Shown piece by piece: positions 1-11,083 of a DNA stretch of 64,000 bases. The stretch spans positions 62,001 to 126,000 of the forward strand of contig NMRA01000732.1 of the NCBI GenBank assembly GCA_002633005.1, given 5' to 3'. Each line of letters begins with the position of its first letter. Within the stretch, counting starts at the first letter, position 1. The translations under genes were made by a program, and so were the position numbers. The notes beneath the pieces were generated by a model that had not been told where the DNA came from, did no database searches, and worked only from the letters and a program-made list of their open reading frames with translations. This DNA is from Phoronis australis. Lineage: Eukaryota > Phoronida > Phoronidae.

Positions 1-922
1 TCTGGGAAAGGGCATGACTGATTAATTAATTTATGGGAAGCCGTAATTAACTGAAAAATATGTGTGGGATAATCAATGAACAGTATTTTTACTAAACATG
101 ACATGCAAAAAAGTAGCTTTCTTCTTTAAAAAAAAAAATTGTAATCAACAAAACTTGACAATTAAAGAAAGTTTTGAGGACTGTTACATGAATTTTGTGT
201 CTAGATAAAATTTAACAAAGTGTCATCATCATGATGTTGGTTGTTAGTGTTACGAATGAATATTTAGACATTGTGCAGTAAAAAATAATTACAAAGTACA
301 TGTTATCGCCATCTATTGTGGTTATACAAGACCACTAGTAGCAGAAGTCGTATACAATTTGTATTTATCACTACTGTGAAATTTGTTAATGCTTTGAGAA
401 ATTAAATAACTAGTGGAGGTACTCATATTCAAGTGTATTGTTGAAAAATCAAACATCAAGGTAAGTTCTTTGCATTACAATGCCTGCTATCCGTGACTCT
501 GCTCGTCTCCAAATCACAAGCCTGAAGCAGACAAAATCTTCTCAATATGATTTAGTTTTGTAAAATGAGCCCAGCAATATTATAAAATACCAACTTATGG
601 ACAGATACATTGGTAATGAAGTAGTCTTTGACTCTTGCCATAATATAAATGGTTTAAATATACTTCAACTCTACCTTATTAATGGCACTGAACTGCACTG
701 GTTTCAGCAGCTTAATGTTGCGTGGTCATGTGATCATATAATGACAGCATCTGGATTTTGGTGCGTGCATAGGTCCATAGGAAATAAGGACGACAAGTTT
801 GAACGTAGATGTTCTGTGATTTTAATACAGAATGTTTCGATTGTTGAACTTCACAGCAGACGATGTGAATGTTGAGGAATAAATGTACATGCCAGAAAAC
901 TATAATATTTGTGATAAGTGGG
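1..922. other. No gene recognised
   Basis: AT-rich sequence with scattered short open frames only. The longest (597-875, plus) has no recognisable domain and no convincing splice context, so I do not call it a gene. Confidence 0.5.
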
Positions 923-1022
923 TCCCTGACTTAAAACTGACATGAGAACCAGTTACTCTCACTGAATAACACCTGTTACTCAGTGAGAGTATCTGGTTCT
1001 CATATCACTTTTAATTCAGGGA
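923..1022. repeat. Short hairpin (inverted repeat) element
   Basis: The stretch begins TCCCTGACTTAAAACTGA and ends TCACTTTTAATTCAGGGA. The arms pair through the motif GAGAACCAGTTACTCTCACTGA and its near-complement on the right, with a very short loop. The right arm is then partly repeated directly at 1028-1065. This is typical of a small palindromic non-autonomous element. No target duplication was recognised. Confidence 0.7.
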
Positions 1023-1102
1023 CATCTGTTATTCAGTGAGAGTAACTGGTTCTTATATCACTTTTAAACCTGCGACCCGCCTATGCGATAACCACAGATT
1101 TA

Positions 1103-1760
1103 GGCAATTACATCGCCAGGTGTATAGGGATACAGGGGCGATAATACACACCCATAAAAAGTTACTCATCTCAAAAGTACAGCACATAAAACTGAGTGAA
1201 ACATACATGTATATATACACAAATGAAGTTATAATTAACACATAGTATGATTTTGGAGACACTTCACAAAACATATATGATCCATGAAAATCTGTCCCAG
1301 TTCGCTAGAGCTTTCCTCACTGGATGCCATTTTGAGAAAGTTATGTGAAACCATGCCTGTTGACGAACAAAAAGTCTTAGGGACACAAAACTTACAAATT
1401 CCACTTGATGTCTTTCTATGCTATTTTTAGTTGAAATCCTTTGTGGTTATTGCAAGCGGTGAAAAAGTTAATGGCGACCAAAAAAGTAGAATTGGAATTC
1501 TTCACCAAAGTTGTCTTAATTCCCGTAGACATGCTTCATCAAAGATATGCACAGAACCAGAAAGGATTGCCCAAGAGTGTATTACTAGGCACTTTTTTAA
1601 GAAACAATTTTAATGGAAAGTGAATTTTGACGAGGTGAAAACCTCTCATTTGGTGAGCGGATTTCGCCTTCCGCTTAAACTACACGGGATGAAATTAGTA
1701 CAGAAAGAGATGGAGAGTATTGTAGCCCCTAGACAGCCAGCCGAAGGACTATGTGTTGCC
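1103..1760 (-). repeat. Dispersed 0.7-kb repeat, copy A
   Basis: Read on the minus strand, this matches copies at 41266-41950 and 44496-45219 along its whole length. All three start AGGCAACACATAG and end near a GGCRATGTAATTSCC motif. An internal ATG (1330-1328) opens a 31-codon frame whose first residues are MASSEESSSELGQIF; the other copies keep the same ATG. The repeat stops at the fold-back element starting at 1761, whose flanking duplicated bases (GTGTTGCC) come from this repeat's end. Confidence 0.75.
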
Positions 1761-2372
1761 TAGACAGTGACCACTATCTCTAGCTGGTTCAGTAGAGACG
1801 GTGTAGCTCCTATAGGAGCTTCGTATGCTGGAAGTTTTTCAGTGTATTATGCCTCACACTGACTAAAACATCAAAGTCACACTATTATAAATACCTTTTG
1901 CATATATAGGAATACCTTAGGAGGCCATCGATGTATTTAATTACTTCCAATTCCAACAAATACTCCCATTATCAAACTTTTTCAACGACCAGTCCTTCGT
2001 TCAGTTACCAAAATTGGTAACTGGCCATTTTTACGCTGTGCACGCCAGGGAACACGTCATACGGTTTACCACCTGGCACTTGCAGTGTTAAATATGGCCA
2101 GTTTTCAACTTTGGGAACTGAACGAAGGACTGCTCGAAGAAAAGTTTGATAACGGGAGTATTTGTTCGAGTTGGGAAGAATTTAAGACATCAACGGCCTC
2201 CTAAAGTGTCTCTATGTGCAAAAGGTACTTATATTATAACAGCATGACTTTGATTTTTTAATCAGTGTGAGGCCTAATTCGTCAAAAAGCTTCCAGTATA
2301 TGAAACTCCTATAGGAGCTTCACCGTCTCTACTGAGCCAGCTAGAGACAGTGGTCACTGTCTACGTGTTGCC
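1753..2372. mobile_element. Fold-back MITE, about 0.6 kb, with flanking direct repeat
   Basis: The left arm from 1761 (TAGACAGTGACCAC) pairs over about 290 bp with the right arm ending at 2363 (GTGGTCACTGTCTA). Shared inner landmarks include CTCCTATAGGAG, the GCCTCACACTGA block and CCTTCGTTCAGTT. The same 8 bases, GTGTTGCC, flank it at 1753-1760 and 2365-2372, which suggests an 8-bp target duplication (one extra base on the right). Superfamilies with 8-bp duplications include hAT and P. No coding sequence lies inside. Confidence 0.75.
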
Positions 2373-2541
2373 TACCATTGACACTGAACCAGTACCAACG
2401 ATTTTGAATTGGAGTGTCCTCTAACATTGAATACAGGCAACACTGTCGTGTGTTTAATCAATTGCCATTTTAAAAAGTGAAACAGTGGATGTAAAAGCCG
2501 AAACTAGACAAGTCAATGGACAAGGGCATCAGGTAAACCTG
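2066..2541 (+). repeat. Direct duplication, copy 1 (right arm of fold-back plus flank)
   Basis: This 476-bp stretch recurs at 2722-3197 with only a few differences. Its right end coincides exactly with the single N at 2542, so an assembly join or haplotype merge is a real possibility. Confidence 0.85.
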
Positions 2542-2721
2542 NAGCGTGCACAACACAAGAGGAGGCTCAGCAAAGGCAGCCCTACGGTAACACATTACCT
2601 AGGTGTGCACATGCACGGTGCTATTTGGGATTGTACTTGGGGCAAGTGAATTCGTTGTTCGGGCAAGTAAAAATTTCAACTACTTGCCCGAAGTGGCTTA
2701 AAAAGTTAATGTTGAGCCCTG

Positions 2722-3197
2722 TTACCACCTGACACTTGCAGTGTTAAATATGGCCAGTTTTCAATTTTGGGAACTGAACGAAGGACTGCTCGAAGAAAAG
2801 TTTGATAACGGGACTATTTGTTCGAGTTGGGAAGAATTTAAGACATCAACGGCCTCCTAAAGTGTCTCTATGTGCAAAAGGTACTTATATTATAACAGCA
2901 TGCCTTTGATTTTTTAATCAGTGTGAGGCCTAATTCGCCAAAAAGCTTCCAGTATATGAAGCTCCTATAGGAGCTTCACCGTCTCTACTGAGCCAGCTAG
3001 AGACAGTGGTCACTGTCTACGTGTTGCCTACCATTGACACTGAACCAGTACCAACGATTTTGAATTGGAGTGTCCTCTAACATTGAATACAGGCAACACT
3101 GTCGTGTGTTTAATCAATTGCCATTTTAAAAAGTGAAACAGTGGATGTAAAAGCCGAAACTAGACAAGTCAATGGACAAGGGCATCAGGTAAACCTG
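2722..3197 (+). repeat. Direct duplication, copy 2
   Basis: Near-identical to 2066-2541, offset by 656 bp. It contains the right arm of the fold-back element without its left arm. The 180 bp between the copies (2543-2721) is not shared. Confidence 0.85.
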
Positions 3198-5035
3198 AAA
3201 CTTGTGACTTAGGCCGGTCCAAGGAGGGTGGGCACCTGGCCTGTCATGAAAACAGTTAACAATATTATAAAACCTACACTTACCGCCTTTAAAGCTGCTA
3301 ATCTGTCTTTCGTCATTATGCTGACATGAGCTGACAGCTTAGGCTAACCTTGACTAACAAACTTTCCGTATTTGAGGCGAGGTTGGCCAGAAGAATTGAA
3401 TAAAAATACATAGAAAAAAATCAATACATTGGTATATACTCCCTATCACATCAGTTGTGCGTGCGCATTGAAAACTTCCGCCTACGTCACACTATTTAAA
3501 ATTATTTCGATTACAGTCACATTTCACTAGAATTTTTATAATATATGCCAAATTAAATACTTCAATAAGCAGCTATTCAGTTTCATATTTCACGCACTTT
3601 TCTGGCAGAAATAACTCTGGGGATTTATCTCGCTGGTTCTCTGCGTGCCGCTAGGTGGTGCGGTAGCCGCGCCAGCACGTGTGCTGGCTGGGCTGAGTAA
3701 TGAGATAAATATATAGCTCATTGGGGCTGAGCGCGCAGGGAACCAGCGACCAGCGAGGGGATTTATCAACGTTCGCAGTTAGGGTTTTGTCAAAAACAGA
3801 CGTGGCTTGCAAATGACGAAAAAACTGAAACAGCACAGGGCCTAGCCAGCTTGTCAACATCATTTCACTAAATAATTTGACCTGTTTGTCATTATTTATA
3901 AAATATTGGTTGGCTAAAGTATCTCCACAACAGTGAAACCCTTATATCCAGTTGCATAAAACTTTAAAATTATCCGTTGGATAAATTTGGTTGTTGCGTG
4001 ACGTTATGTGCATTGTTCAACAATAACAACGTGGGGCCTGATAATGCGAGGTAATTGTTGATATGTATCGTATTGGTTGTCACCAGTGGCGCACAGCTCA
4101 CCATACGCGTGCGAACAATGCACTTTGGAGGCCAAACCCCGTGCAGGAAGCCACCAGAAACCTAGTATTAAGGCTTCAAGAAAATCTTAAGGACCGTTTT
4201 TCACGGTACGCGGTTAAGGTAGAATTTTGATCTTGAATTTCACTTAGCATTATGATTCCAAAGAGCTGCACTGTTGAAAACATTCTTTAGGAAGAAACTT
4301 CTACAGTAGGTTGCGAAGTACGAAGAAAGACGAGAAACATCATCGTCTAGGAAATTGGAGTGAATAGATAGGACATCGTGTCGCAAAATATGGTTATAGT
4401 TTCGCCTACTTCCTAAGGTCAAGATTAATTTTATTAGGCTTCAGATTGTCAAAGTTCATTTTAGGTCATCCTTTGAAAGTATAGTTTCGGGCCCCTAAGG
4501 GGTTGTTTCAAAATTCCTTATTAAAATTGGGAACTCGGGTTTAAAGTGGATCCCACCCTCATGGGGAAAGGCGAATGATACTGATTTACCCGAATTTCAT
4601 CATCCGACTTCAAATTCATCGAAACATCAACTTCACAGAGGGTTATTTCAGATTGGCAAAAATCACCTAGTGCACGTTGCTGTTTGAGGTAGGATGACAA
4701 AAAACCTGGCAGACCAGGTCGAAACGTCTGCAAACAACCCACCACGTCTCAAAGTAAGTGATCATCTTATATACTACAATGCCTCTAGAGACCAATGACG
4801 AACCTATTCTCCAGAGGTTCTCGAATTTTCGCCTGCATAATGTTCACTACGGCATCATTAAATCCGTTCATTATCATATAATATATAATAGTAAAATCGT
4901 CTATGAATGAGTCGATTTTGTAGGCACATTAACATATAAATCAGAACCCTTGCAAGTTATCAGAGGAAGCCGGCTAACCTTGGCATGTTACAGGCCATCA
5001 CATGGTAACATAACATATAACATAACACGAGCAAC
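3198..5035. other. No gene recognised; palindromic cluster at 3.63-3.75 kb
   Basis: No convincing coding region. 3631-3748 is a nested palindrome: outer arms CGCTGGTTCTCTGCG (3631-3645) and CGCAGGGAACCAGCG (3734-3748), then GCCAGCACGTGTGCTGGC (3671-3688), then AATGAG...CTCATT (3699-3722). A CTCF-like match, CCGCTAGGTGGTGCGG, lies at 3648-3663. Confidence 0.55.
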
Positions 5036-6195
5036 GCGGAGCGTCGAAATGCGCCCACGAAAACGGCGTGCTTCTAGGCCGGTGCTTATTTGTGTCATGA
5101 AAATGGCCTCTAGATGGTGCTAAATATTTCGAATCCTTCCAAAAATGTCACTGTTTCTTTAACAGAAAGCTATTTACATTTCATGAAAATCTGTCGAGGA
5201 ACTCCAGAAAAACACAGGAAAACTGAAAATATGAAATTGCCACTAGGAGGCACAGCGTTCGTCCGATCCGTCTGAAAGTCTTTGTCTTCCGTTGTCAACT
5301 TCATATAAATACGTAAATGATAATATCGATCCAGCAGATGGCTTAGGAGATATTGCTATGGGCGTAAAAACACTGCCACCAGGAGGCGCCACAGTAATCG
5401 AAGTCGTTGGAAAATCATCGCCAACCGTCCTCTTCACACTAAGAACATATAAGCCACAATCTTCCTAAGAGTAGTTTGGTTGACAGAGGGCGGAGGCCAA
5501 AAACTGACTAGACAGTCCGAAAACGGAAAAATGTCATCGCTTCTGTAACACAAAGCTATTTACCAAATTTCATGAAAATCTAGCTGTCAAGGAACTTCAG
5601 AGAAATAGAAGAAAACGGAAAAAAATTAAATTGCCACTAGGAGGCGCATGTAGTGTTCTTTGGATCCATCTGAAAGTCGTCGTCTTCCGCAGTCAACTTC
5701 AAAAAAAATACACGAGCTAAATTTAATAAAGATCCTGCAGAGGGCTTAGGAGATACACAAAAAATGCCACTAGGAGGCGCCACAGTAATCGAAGTCGTCA
5801 GACTCGGAATCGTCACTACGTCCTCTTCATAGTAAGAACATACTAGTACATGCCAATTTTCACCGTTCCTTAGGCTTAGAGTGGTTTAGTTGATAGAGGG
5901 CGGACGCCGAAAAATAGTAAAAATGGCGCAAAATGCCTCGAATCCATTCCAAAACTGAAGGAGTAGCGTCATCTCATTAATCATAGATGCCTATGTAGGC
6001 CTAAGTGCCAAAGTCGGCTGACTGAGGACCTTTGAATATGCAGAGGGAAACGTAAAAAACTAAAATTGCCACTACGGGTCACAGCGGTATTCGGGTCAGT
6101 CCGAAACTCGTCGCCCCGTCTTCAACCCTATGGGAACGTGAGTGACACCTGCCAAATTTCAATAAGATCCTACAAGGGGTTTAGGAGATATAGCC
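5036..6195 (+). repeat. CCACTAGG-motif dispersed repeat, copy 1
   Basis: Starts GAGCAACGCGGAGCGTCGAAA, as do the copies at 31141 and 34769. It has alternating blocks: an AAATTTCATGAAAATCTGTC block, a block ending GATCCTGCAGAGGGCTTAGGAGATA, and copies of a CTCF-like core. These are CCACTAGGAGGCAC at about 5240, CCACCAGGAGGCGCC at 5376-5390, CCACTAGGAGGCGC at 5634-5647 and CCACTAGGAGGCGCC at 5767-5781. It has no sustained open frame. Confidence 0.8.
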
Positions 6196-6950
6196 GCGGA
6201 CCCCTGGACGCCCAGCTATAAGAACATACATGGCATTTTTAGTAACTGCAGCTTCTTAGTTGAAATTGTTTTTTTTTCAAATATGTAGTTTACAATACAG
6301 AATTTTAGGCAATTCGGCCAAAGGACTGCGTGCTGACACGTTCTTGGCAGGCAACCAAGAGCCCATCGAGAAACAAGCCATTCACCGAGGAATTTGAGAG
6401 GTCCTTTATCAAAAATGTTACGAATTTATTTGTGTTAACGTGAATTTAGTCTTTATCATTCTAGTGGTAGACCTGTCACGGATTTTGAGCTCTACTTCCA
6501 CCACAAAACAAAGACTTTGTTGACGATTTTCAGTGCAAGCACCACTTTGTTAGTAATGTACTCTGTGAGCGTCATCAAACAACTATGCGTCTCCCAACAG
6601 TCCTTAGGTACAAACTAGCCACAATAGATGAAATATATAACAAGTGACGTACTATTAAAAAAACAGGAAAAAGAGAGCGAGAGGTCCTTTCCCAAAGAAG
6701 GGTCCACGGAGAAATAGCCCTGTATTGCTCAAGAAAAAACTATGACTTTCCGAAGCATTAATGAATGATGTATGACCTAAAATTTAGCCAAATCCATGAT
6801 TATTTTGTGTCATTAACTCGAAATTTTGATTTCTCTTTCAATTTTGCCAATTTTCACATTTCCCGCCATGTGACATCATGGGTTGAACACAAGAGATCAG
6901 CGACTAGCATTGAACGGCGGAGAGTAGGGAATTTGTAAGCAACAACGATT
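6196..6950. other. No gene recognised
   Basis: Unstructured AT-rich sequence; no repeat or coding signal seen. Confidence 0.5.
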
Positions 6951-6961
6951 ATGAGCAAGAA

Positions 6962-7162
6962 ATGAACAAATACTATGAAGAAACGTACGAGAATGGTGGC
7001 CAGGATGACGAAATGGGGTTGCACGAAAGCGAGAACGAGTTTGATATGTTTTCAGCTGCGTACTTTTCTACTTTGAGGCCTTACGAACTGGATCCTCACG
7101 CGAGAGAAGCGGCCTTGGGCTCGGCCAGTCAACCCAGTCATCCAACAGACGATCCTGAATAA
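6962..7162 (+). CDS. Small acidic ORF, possible first-exon remnant
   Basis: A 66-codon frame rich in Glu and Asp (YEETYENGGQDDEMG) followed by RPYELDPHARE. The acidic start plus an R-P-Y-x-[FL]-[ED]-P element resembles the N-terminal part of the P2X7-ballast-like proteins that are numerous in some marine invertebrates. No cysteine-rich ballast domain follows nearby. It may be a remnant of such a gene or chance; I could not identify a function. Confidence 0.25.
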   Translation: MNKYYEETYENGGQDDEMGLHESENEFDMFSAAYFSTLRPYELDPHAREAALGSASQPSHPTDDPE

Positions 7163-7562
7163 AGAGCCGACGTTTCTGAATAGTAAATATTGTCTTTTAT
7201 TGAACCAGGCCTTCATCGTAACATCTCCTCTGATTGGANTACTGCGCAACTTTGGCGTCCTTCGGAACACCGAGACGTTCTCCGTCTGACTGCTGTTGCT
7301 GTAGCCTCCGCAAACGCATCTTTTCATCTCTCTACGAACCTTCTCGACGCTAAATATACTTTACTTTCACTTAACCCTATACACTTGGTTGCTGATCCGA
7401 AAAGTGTGCCGAACGACTTGGGTTCAATCCATGACGTTGTACATAATTTTTTTTTTCAATTTTTACGTGTTTCTTTATGAGCTGTGCACTAAAGGCACTG
7501 AAATCAAGTAAGATATAATAATAAAATTTATTTTGAGGTACTAGAGTCATGTTGCGTACACT

Positions 7563-7846
7563 TTAAAACCCTTGCCACCCCGTGGTAGATTGGGCCTCTG
7601 TGACCGAACGCCATCGAATCCTGTCGTTCGGCAACTGTCTCACCTGTCTTATTTGCTGCATGTTGTATCCGATTTTACGAAGTTCGGCTTCCATTGTTCT
7701 CCTCCAGGTTTGGACTGGTTTGTCTGGTCCACGACTTCCCTTTTTGTGATGTTTCGTCGGGTTTTCTGAGGGTGTGTCCAACCCACCTCCATTTTCGCCG
7801 CTTTATCCGAGTCTCTATCTTCGAGTTTTTCGCCAAATCTCTTCAT
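7563..7846 (-). pseudogene. 3' end of a non-LTR retrotransposon (LINE), broken
   Basis: On the minus strand the translation carries WTHPQKTR in one frame and, after a frameshift, PVQTWRRTMEAELRKIG and RIRWRSVTEAQSTTG in another, ending in a stop. This matches the usual C-terminal tail of LINE endonuclease-reverse transcriptases: a W-x-G-H-x-x-R segment, a G-R-P-x-x-x-W-R-R-x-x-E block, then D-R-x-x-W-R-x-x-V. An AATAAA signal follows on the minus strand just past the stop. The reverse transcriptase core is absent, so this is a 5'-truncated dead copy. Confidence 0.7.
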
Positions 7847-7849
7847 TTA

Positions 7850-8486
7850 TGTATTTCATGTACATATGAATAACAGCATGTTTTGAAATGAGCTTGGACG
7901 ACCCAGAATCATAAAAAACTGGGAACCCTCTAACCAAATGTCTTAGCCAGAGTCCCCTAAATTCAGCACTCAACATTTGTAGTCTAACAATAGCGTTTAG
8001 TATGTGTTTTGGCACGAAAGAAAAAATAATGCGGTACGTGAAAGAACAATTTGAGATAAGGAATGGTATTTGGCGTGATTTGAAGCACCTGAATAGCGGT
8101 TAAAATTTTCTGACAATACATTCTCAATTCAAAAGAAAGGGTGACCTAGCGTGTAAAGAAATTTTCAGCGTGTGAAATGTATTTTTTACTGTATGTCTTG
8201 AAGCGTCAGCAACAAACCATGCAACCCGAGTATACTAAAAGTGCAAGCCGACTCCCAATGAGCGACCTATTGTAGGTGGCGGTGGTAGGAGAGTAGTGCA
8301 ACCCTTGACAAACCCCCCAGATCCGACATGAGCTACACTATTTAAAAATCACCAATGCTTTGGGATGTGTGTATTTCAAGTGCCTTGTATATGCGTTTTT
8401 GTAGTACCTTGACGGTTACGTCCTATTGCCACTGGTAATTTACACAGAACGGATGACGCAAAGGACAGGAATGTCTGCGTTAAGTT
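7850..8486. other. No gene recognised; probable 3' flank of the 8.5-9.8 kb gene
   Basis: No domain-bearing frame. Lies downstream of the minus-strand gene and may hold its 3' UTR, but I see no clear AATAAA on that strand close to the stop codon. Confidence 0.4.
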
Positions 8487-9827
8487 CTAATCGTCTTGAT
8501 CGCCGTAGCCTTCACGAACAGTTATATCAATTCCTTCTTGTCGCCATTTGGTCGGGATTAGCTCTTTCTCTTGGCCCTCAAGACGTTCTAGTTTAAAGGA
8601 GCCCTTTAATGAATAACTTGCTATGATTGTTTCCAGCGCTTTGTTACCTGGAGTCCCTAAACGAACCTGTTCCTTGAGGGAGGTCTCCGCCGGCGATCGT
8701 TCTTTATTGGCTGCCACCTGTTTTTCGGCCTTATTGACCTGGGCGAACACGTCTTCACTTGAGCCATCACCAAAGAGTTCACTGTCTTCCTTCCTTTCTT
8801 CGAGGAATGTCTTATGAAGTAACGCGGTGTACAAGAGGTTGTAGTTGACGAATTCCGCAGACCAGTTGGTAAAACAGAGAATCAAGAGTTCGGAACTTCT
8901 GTGGATAACCATGTGAATATACCAAAGCCAAAAGTTGGGTTCGTCCTCGTCCCTCACCACGAATTTTGGTCGTAGTTCAATGATTATGGCTCTTTTCGCA
9001 AACATATGCACTATTCCCGCGCAGTATGTCAGGTACGCCATGCCGTTCAAGACCATATGCAGAGCAAACCATCCTAACTGTTTGGCTACAATAGACTTCG
9101 ACAAGGGATATTGTCCACCCTCTTCCACCATAAGAGGAGCCATCGATGGTGTCGGATTTAGTGCGTTCTTGATGATGCTGCGGCGTTTCAGCATTCGATA
9201 GGCCTGGCAAAAGAACAGGCACGCTATGCCAAAAAAGATGATCAATACAACCGACTGGTAAGACATGGAAAACCTTCCGTGAGTTCCATGCGACTTTTTA
9301 CCGTTTACTAGCTTGCCTGCTGTCTTCTCGAACATGTTCATGATGTCGCCTACAATGCAGAACGTGATGAGGAAGAGCATAGAGAATACAACGAACAAGT
9401 GTTTCGGCTCCAACAGTGGTCTGGCGCGCGCGTAGATCATAGCCACTTCTGCGGAGAACATAATCAACATCAAGGAGCCACCGACCATGAAGGGAAAGGT
9501 GGAGACCCAAGTCAACCGTAACCACTCCACCTCACCAGTGTCAACTCTGGTAAGGTAGGGGTTCATATAAAGGATAAGAGTTTTTGCAAAGCAAACCCAC
9601 ATACTGGCACAACGGATCAAGTTGGGATAGTTTCTGAAGGAGACTCGTGTGCGCAGGTCCAACAGCCGTTGATTCTCATACACGTTTCTTGTCTTGAATA
9701 CCCGCCAAGCTAGTATGAGGATTCCTATTAAGAACATGGACGGGAAGAGGTAGATATGCAGAGTCCACCAGCCGCCCAGAGTCTTCTCAATGTAATCGAA
9801 CACGTTGACTTGGGAGTCATTGTACAT
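8487..9827 (-). CDS. Intronless seven-pass membrane protein (PRRT3/PRRT4-like?)
   Basis: A single uninterrupted frame of 446 codons, the longest gap-free frame in the window. The start ATG at 9827 has A at -3. Hydrophobic segments lie near residues 22-42, 72-90, 110-132, 143-162, 190-210, 250-276 and 299-321, giving seven likely membrane passes. A charged, soluble C-terminal tail (about 340-446) follows. The landmarks W-W-x-x-H-x-Y at the first pass, N-P-Y-x-T after the second, F-P-F-M in the third and W-x-W-Y-x(6)-R-x-x-E-L in the last resemble the seven-pass region of proline-rich transmembrane proteins PRRT3/PRRT4, but that assignment is from memory and weak. I considered TMEM45 and rejected it because its hallmark segments do not align. 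Lack of introns in an intron-rich window may mean an old retrocopy. Substrate and role are unknown. Confidence 0.75.
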   Translation of the reverse strand: MYNDSQVNVFDYIEKTLGGWWTLHIYLFPSMFLIGILILAWRVFKTRNVYENQRLLDLRTRVSFRNYPNLIRCASMWVCFAKTLILYMNPYLTRVDTGEVEWLRLTWVSTFPFMVGGSLMLIMFSAEVAMIYARARPLLEPKHLFVVFSMLFLITFCIVGDIMNMFEKTAGKLVNGKKSHGTHGRFSMSYQSVVLIIFFGIACLFFCQAYRMLKRRSIIKNALNPTPSMAPLMVEEGGQYPLSKSIVAKQLGWFALHMVLNGMAYLTYCAGIVHMFAKRAIIIELRPKFVVRDEDEPNFWLWYIHMVIHRSSELLILCFTNWSAEFVNYNLLYTALLHKTFLEERKEDSELFGDGSSEDVFAQVNKAEKQVAANKERSPAETSLKEQVRLGTPGNKALETIIASYSLKGSFKLERLEGQEKELIPTKWRQEGIDITVREGYGDQDD

Positions 9828-11083
9828 ATTGTGGGGTCAACACGTCTAACACTTCCTATCAGTTGTCCCTTGTCGATGACGTACCATTTGCGTGGGATTT
9901 ACATCACCATGATTAAGTGACCATTTTATTGTGACGCGCATTTGAAAAATTCCACATTACGCGTTTCTTGGTATTCAAGCATATTGCTATTAATTCAACG
10001 CACGCGGCAGGGTTTCCTGCTCATAATTTCCATACACATTTACGAACAAATAACAATAATCAAGTTAAATAATCTAAATCATTCAGAAGACGGTCGTGCT
10101 CACACGTGCTGATTGCGGCTAAACAGATATGTCAAACATGGAGTTTTCGAAAAATTTGCAATGCATCCCCACTTTCTGCACGACGCATACATAGATTAAA
10201 GTAAAAAATCACAAATTCTATTCCCTTTTCATCTTCACATTTGTTCACAGTCCAATTTTAATAACGCCACGTGAAAAGTCCGCTGCTAAAATGGAAATTA
10301 GTTCAATATTCTATTGTCCCACTTGTTGACAACCTCGTCGACTTTTACTGCACGCGGAGCCAGCACTTCAACCAAATTAAATCGCTCAGAGAATTATGTA
10401 TTTTCGCATTCAGAATGAAAGATTGTGGTCTACAACAAAAGCACAGTGGACCTAAGATACCAGTAAACCATGTCAAACCCATTATTACATACTAATAAGC
10501 GTTCATCCAAAATTCACCATTTTTACCCTCCCCCTACCACCGCCTTTGTCATCACCTACCCTTGTCCAGCCTCTAATCAGTACATCACAAGCAAACCCCC
10601 GTTTTTGAAAGAACCGACAGTTCCTTGGGAGATTCCGTCTTCATGATTCTGACAAAAATCTTTTTACAATCAAAATTGCTTTTGCTGTATTCAGTAAATG
10701 AAATGTAGTACATCATTTCAACTATCTAACTGTATAGTGATATAGTCTAACAAGTCACGATATGATGCCACCTGTCATAAATCGCCATCTTTCCACCCCC
10801 TCCCGCTCGAGTGATGACGTAATTTGAGAATACTCCCTACTGTGACCACAACTGGATGCCATCGACTATCAGGGCCACCAGTCATCTAGTTCTTTGTCAA
10901 TGTTGGGCACGCTCAATACACTCAGTTACCGGTTTGCTAAATACAAAGGCTACAAATGCACCAGGAACGAAGATTGGTGATATACGACCATAGTGTGCAT
11001 CCCAAACAGTCAACACAAGAGGGTGTTCATTTTTCAAATATTTCCACGGCTGTCTGAATCATTCGTTAATCTACTTCAGTAAG
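9828..11083. other. No gene recognised; upstream flank of the 8.5-9.8 kb gene
   Basis: No domain-bearing frame and no repeat was recognised. Any promoter of the minus-strand membrane-protein gene should lie in the first few hundred bases, but I see no clear TATA box or initiator. Confidence 0.4.

Noticed and set aside
8487-9827. TMEM45 family membership
   Set aside because: Size and number of membrane segments are suggestive, but the conserved TMEM45 segments do not line up.
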